From NCBI GenBank assembly GCA_009780695.1, contig WQZN01000012.1, positions 1-64,000 of the forward strand: a stretch of 64,000 nt of DNA. The letters are read 5' to 3'. The position numbers and the translations under genes are program-made. The notes under the pieces were generated by a model that did not search any database, was not told the DNA's origin, and was given only the letters and a program-made list of their open reading frames with translations. This DNA is from Microbacteriaceae bacterium (GTDB lineage: Bacteria; Actinomycetota; Actinomycetes; Actinomycetales; Microbacteriaceae). Positions 61,920 through 64,000 of the stretch are shown here, piece after piece (the first letter of the stretch is position 1; each line of letters opens with the position of its first letter).

Positions 61920-62879
61920 ATGCCCGTCCGCACGCAATGGTCCGACCTTCCCCCGGCGCTCACGCAGTGGGTGGAACAGCAGCTCGGCGCGCCGATCGTG
62001 CGGGCCACGACGCAGCTGACCGGGTTCTCCTCCGGCTCCGCCGACCTGGTCGAGACGCGCGACGGGCGCCGCGCCTTCGTGAAGGCGGTGTCGCGGCACC
62101 GCAACGCGATCACCTTCGAGATCCACCGCACGGAAGCTGCGGTGATGCGGATGCTGCCGGCCGGGGTGCGCGTGCCCGAACTGCTCGGCGTGTTCGACGA
62201 CGACGAGTGGGTGGCGCTGCTGCTGGCCGCGGTGGACGGCGAGCACCCGGGTGGACGGGGCGGCGCCGACATCCCCGCCGTCCTGGATGCGCTCGCGCAG
62301 CTGCCGCCTGCGCACGGCGAGCTGAGCACGCTGCCGCGGGTGCGGGACGAGCTGGCCGAGGCGTTCAACGGATGGAGTCGGCTGGCCGCCGACGGCGCGG
62401 ACTCGACGCTGCCGCCGCTCGCGCTCGCCCTGCGCGACCGGATGGCTGCGGCCGCGGCCGGGGGCGCCGATGCGGTGGACGGCGAGCACCTGGTGCATCA
62501 GGACTGCCGCGCCGACAACGTGCTGATCGACCGCACGGGCGCCGCGTGGGTCATCGACTGGCCCTGGGCCTCGATCGGAGCCCGCTGGCTCGACGGCCTC
62601 ACCTACCTGCTCGACGTCGTGCTGCGCGGTGAGCCGGTGGACGTCGATGAACACCTCGGGCATCCGATCTTCGACGGGATGTCGCCCGACGACGCCGACG
62701 CCGTGCTCGCCGGACTCGCGGGCGCCTGGTACGACCTGGCGCGGCAGCCGGCATCCCCCGACATGCCCACGATCCGCGCCTTCCAGCGGACGGAGGCGGA
62801 CGCGGCCGTCACCTGGCTGTCGCGCCGATGGGCGAAGCGCGCCGCGGGCGCCGAGGATGTCACGGCTGTCGCCGATTGA
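61920..62879 (+). CDS. Aminoglycoside-phosphotransferase-fold protein, second copy
   Basis: Kinase-like protein of 319 residues. The catalytic loop VHQDCRADNVLID replaces the usual HGD, and VIDWPWASIGARWLDGLTYLLDVV supplies the DFG-like metal motif. It is divergent from the TipAS-type MerR gene, so it may be a drug-modifying enzyme induced by a thiopeptide-like ligand (inference). The ATG at 61920 lies 5-7 bases after overlapping TAGTGT/GATAGT boxes. Confidence 0.85.
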   Translation: MPVRTQWSDLPPALTQWVEQQLGAPIVRATTQLTGFSSGSADLVETRDGRRAFVKAVSRHRNAITFEIHRTEAAVMRMLPAGVRVPELLGVFDDDEWVALLLAAVDGEHPGGRGGADIPAVLDALAQLPPAHGELSTLPRVRDELAEAFNGWSRLAADGADSTLPPLALALRDRMAAAAAGGADAVDGEHLVHQDCRADNVLIDRTGAAWVIDWPWASIGARWLDGLTYLLDVVLRGEPVDVDEHLGHPIFDGMSPDDADAVLAGLAGAWYDLARQPASPDMPTIRAFQRTEADAAVTWLSRRWAKRAAGAEDVTAVAD

Positions 62880-62918
62880 GCGGAGCGGCAGCGGGCGCTC
62901 GCCACGGGCGGCACGAAA

Positions 62919-62968
62919 TCTACTGTGGGGCATATCGGATGCCGGCATCCGATATGCCCCACAGTAGA
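62919..62968. terminator. Perfect 50-base palindrome, bidirectional terminator
   Basis: A 25-base arm beginning TCTACTGTGGGG (62919-62943) is followed without any spacer by its exact complement (62944-62968). It lies between convergent genes and is more AT-rich than its surroundings. Confidence 0.8.
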
Positions 62969-62984
62969 AAACCTGCCCGGCAGA

Positions 62985-63887
62985 TCAGCCCTTCACTGCG
63001 CCCGCCGCGATGTTGGCGATGAAGTGCCGCGATCCGATGATGAAGATCGCGATGAGCGGCAGCACGCTGATGAGGGCGCCGGCCATGACCCAGCCGTAGT
63101 TGGTCGAGTACATGGTGTTCAGCTGTGCGAGCGCAGGCTGGAGAGTCTGCACGTTCGGATTCACCAGGATCACCAGGGGCCAGACGTAGTCGTTCCATGA
63201 GCCGATGAAGGTGAAGATGCCGAGGAAGGCGACGCCGCCGCGGAGCATGGGCAGACCGATGCTCCAATAGGTCCGGAAGAAGCCGGCGCCGTCGACGCGC
63301 GCCGACTCGATCAGCTCGTTCGGCAGGGAGGTCTCGCAGAACTGCCGGAGCAGGAAGATCCCGAAGGCGTTCGCGGCGCCGGGGATGATCAGCGCCTGCA
63401 GCCCGCCCACCCAGCCGAGCCGACTCATCAGCACGAAGCTCGGCACGAGCGAGAGGCTGCCGGGAACGAGGAAGGTGACGAGCAGGATGCGGAACAGCAC
63501 CGTCTTCCCGGGGAACTCGAACTTGGCGAAGGTGAAGGCCGCGAGCGAGTCGAAGAACATCACGAGGAGCGCCAGCGATCCCGAGACGATGAACGAGTTG
63601 CGCAGCGCCCCGAGCAGGTCGATGTTGCTGAGCACCCCGCGGATGTTGATCCAGAGCTGATTGCTCGGGAAGAAGTCGACGGGGAATCCGAAGATCTGCG
63701 CGGTCGTCTGCGTGGACATCGCGAACAGCCAATAGAAGGGGAACAGCGAGAGCAGCACGCCGACCCAGATGCACGCGTGGGTGACGATGCGCGTGACGAG
63801 CCTTCTCCGGCGGGCCGTCTTGCCGTCGTGGCTGTTGAATCGCCGGATCGCCTCGGCGCTGCCGACGGCGGGAGCCATCGCGGTCAT
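62985..63887 (-). CDS. Sugar ABC transporter permease, MalG-like
   Basis: Carbohydrate importer permease of 300 residues with six membrane segments. The EAA loop is LIESARVDGAGFFRTYWSI, and the terminal FIANIAAGAVKG resembles other MalG partners. It is unrelated in close sequence to the permeases at 6941-8715. It overlaps by ATGA an upstream gene that enters from the right edge. The operon continues outside the window. Confidence 0.93.
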   Translation of the reverse strand: MTAMAPAVGSAEAIRRFNSHDGKTARRRRLVTRIVTHACIWVGVLLSLFPFYWLFAMSTQTTAQIFGFPVDFFPSNQLWINIRGVLSNIDLLGALRNSFIVSGSLALLVMFFDSLAAFTFAKFEFPGKTVLFRILLVTFLVPGSLSLVPSFVLMSRLGWVGGLQALIIPGAANAFGIFLLRQFCETSLPNELIESARVDGAGFFRTYWSIGLPMLRGGVAFLGIFTFIGSWNDYVWPLVILVNPNVQTLQPALAQLNTMYSTNYGWVMAGALISVLPLIAIFIIGSRHFIANIAAGAVKG

Positions 63888-64000
63888 CGTCCTGCCTCCT
63901 TCTTCGCGGTGTTGCGTTGTCGCCAGCGGCCGATCGGCCCGGGAAGAGCGCGACCGAACTCGTCCTCCTTGCGCCCGCTGACCAGGCGCCAGTTGATGAT
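63884..64000 (-). CDS. Fragment of an upstream gene, probably the MalF-like permease
   Basis: Only the last 38 codons are visible. The basic, soluble C-terminus (INWRLVSGRKEDEFG) ends ARTAKKEAGR-like and overlaps the MalG-type ATG. Position suggests the partner permease, but no membrane segment is in view. Confidence 0.5.
   Translation of the reverse strand: MINWRLVSGRKEDEFGRALPGPIGRWRQRNTAKKEAGR

Overview
The window is very GC-rich, densely packed DNA from a high-GC actinobacterium, most likely a member of the Microbacteriaceae. This is inferred from the constant GGATGCC/GGCATCC usage, GTG and TTG starts, ATGA/GTGA stop-start overlaps, RamB-type regulators, GTP-dependent PEPCK, a DUF222-HNH protein and many leaderless promoters. 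I see no rRNA, tRNA, CRISPR array, prophage or intact transposon. It reads as ordinary chromosome rich in carbon metabolism. About 58 genes are supported, two of them cut by the window edges and one a pseudogene.

Layout. 1-3506: a sulfatase (cut at the left edge) behind its PadR regulator, divergent from a serine hydrolase across paired palindromes. 3519-11874: a self-contained sugar island with a DUF4432 mutarotase-like protein and DeoR repressor on one strand. Divergent to them are a binding protein, two permeases, a class II aldolase, an ADP-dependent-type sugar kinase (PF04587) and a class I phosphomannose isomerase. 11979-17676: a ChrB-like protein and a ferric-iron-type ABC transporter with a downstream FTR1-like membrane protein. 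18045-24639: a secreted beta-rich protein, DedA, a COG4705 membrane protein, an MFS exporter with its TetR and a triple operator, and an alcohol dehydrogenase. 24707-28824: a MacB/FtsX-type ABC pair, an Idh/MocA oxidoreductase and a ThuA-like protein.

28935-39926: a cytochrome b-like membrane protein, then a C2/gluconeogenesis node of ramB, aceA, aceB, pckG and a second RamB paralogue. Between aceB and pckG lie a lipoprotein gene and a zinc-ribbon/lipoprotein pair. 40107-47776: a small orphan, a K+ channel, a DUF222-HNH protein, a GNAT, glpX, an MFS/TetR pair and a GH51 arabinofuranosidase. 47819-56215: a DUF2127 protein, glpD-glpK and dhaK-dhaL-dhaM, the last being a DhaM-HPr-full Enzyme I fusion. 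56336-64000: a HIT pseudogene, an AAA kinase, GrpB, a HigBA toxin-antitoxin, two aminoglycoside-phosphotransferase-fold proteins, an HtrA-like protease, a TipAS-type MerR and the end of a sugar ABC transporter.

How it fits together. Several operons import and phosphorylate C3-C6 carbon and feed triose phosphates (the sugar island, Glp/Dha). The RamB-AceA-AceB-PckG-GlpX group would let the cell grow on acetate or other C2 carbon and make sugars. The most novel parts are the kinase/aldolase/isomerase island, the three-operator promoter at 22999-23059, the shared palindrome of the metal-uptake genes, and several long perfect hairpins between convergent genes.
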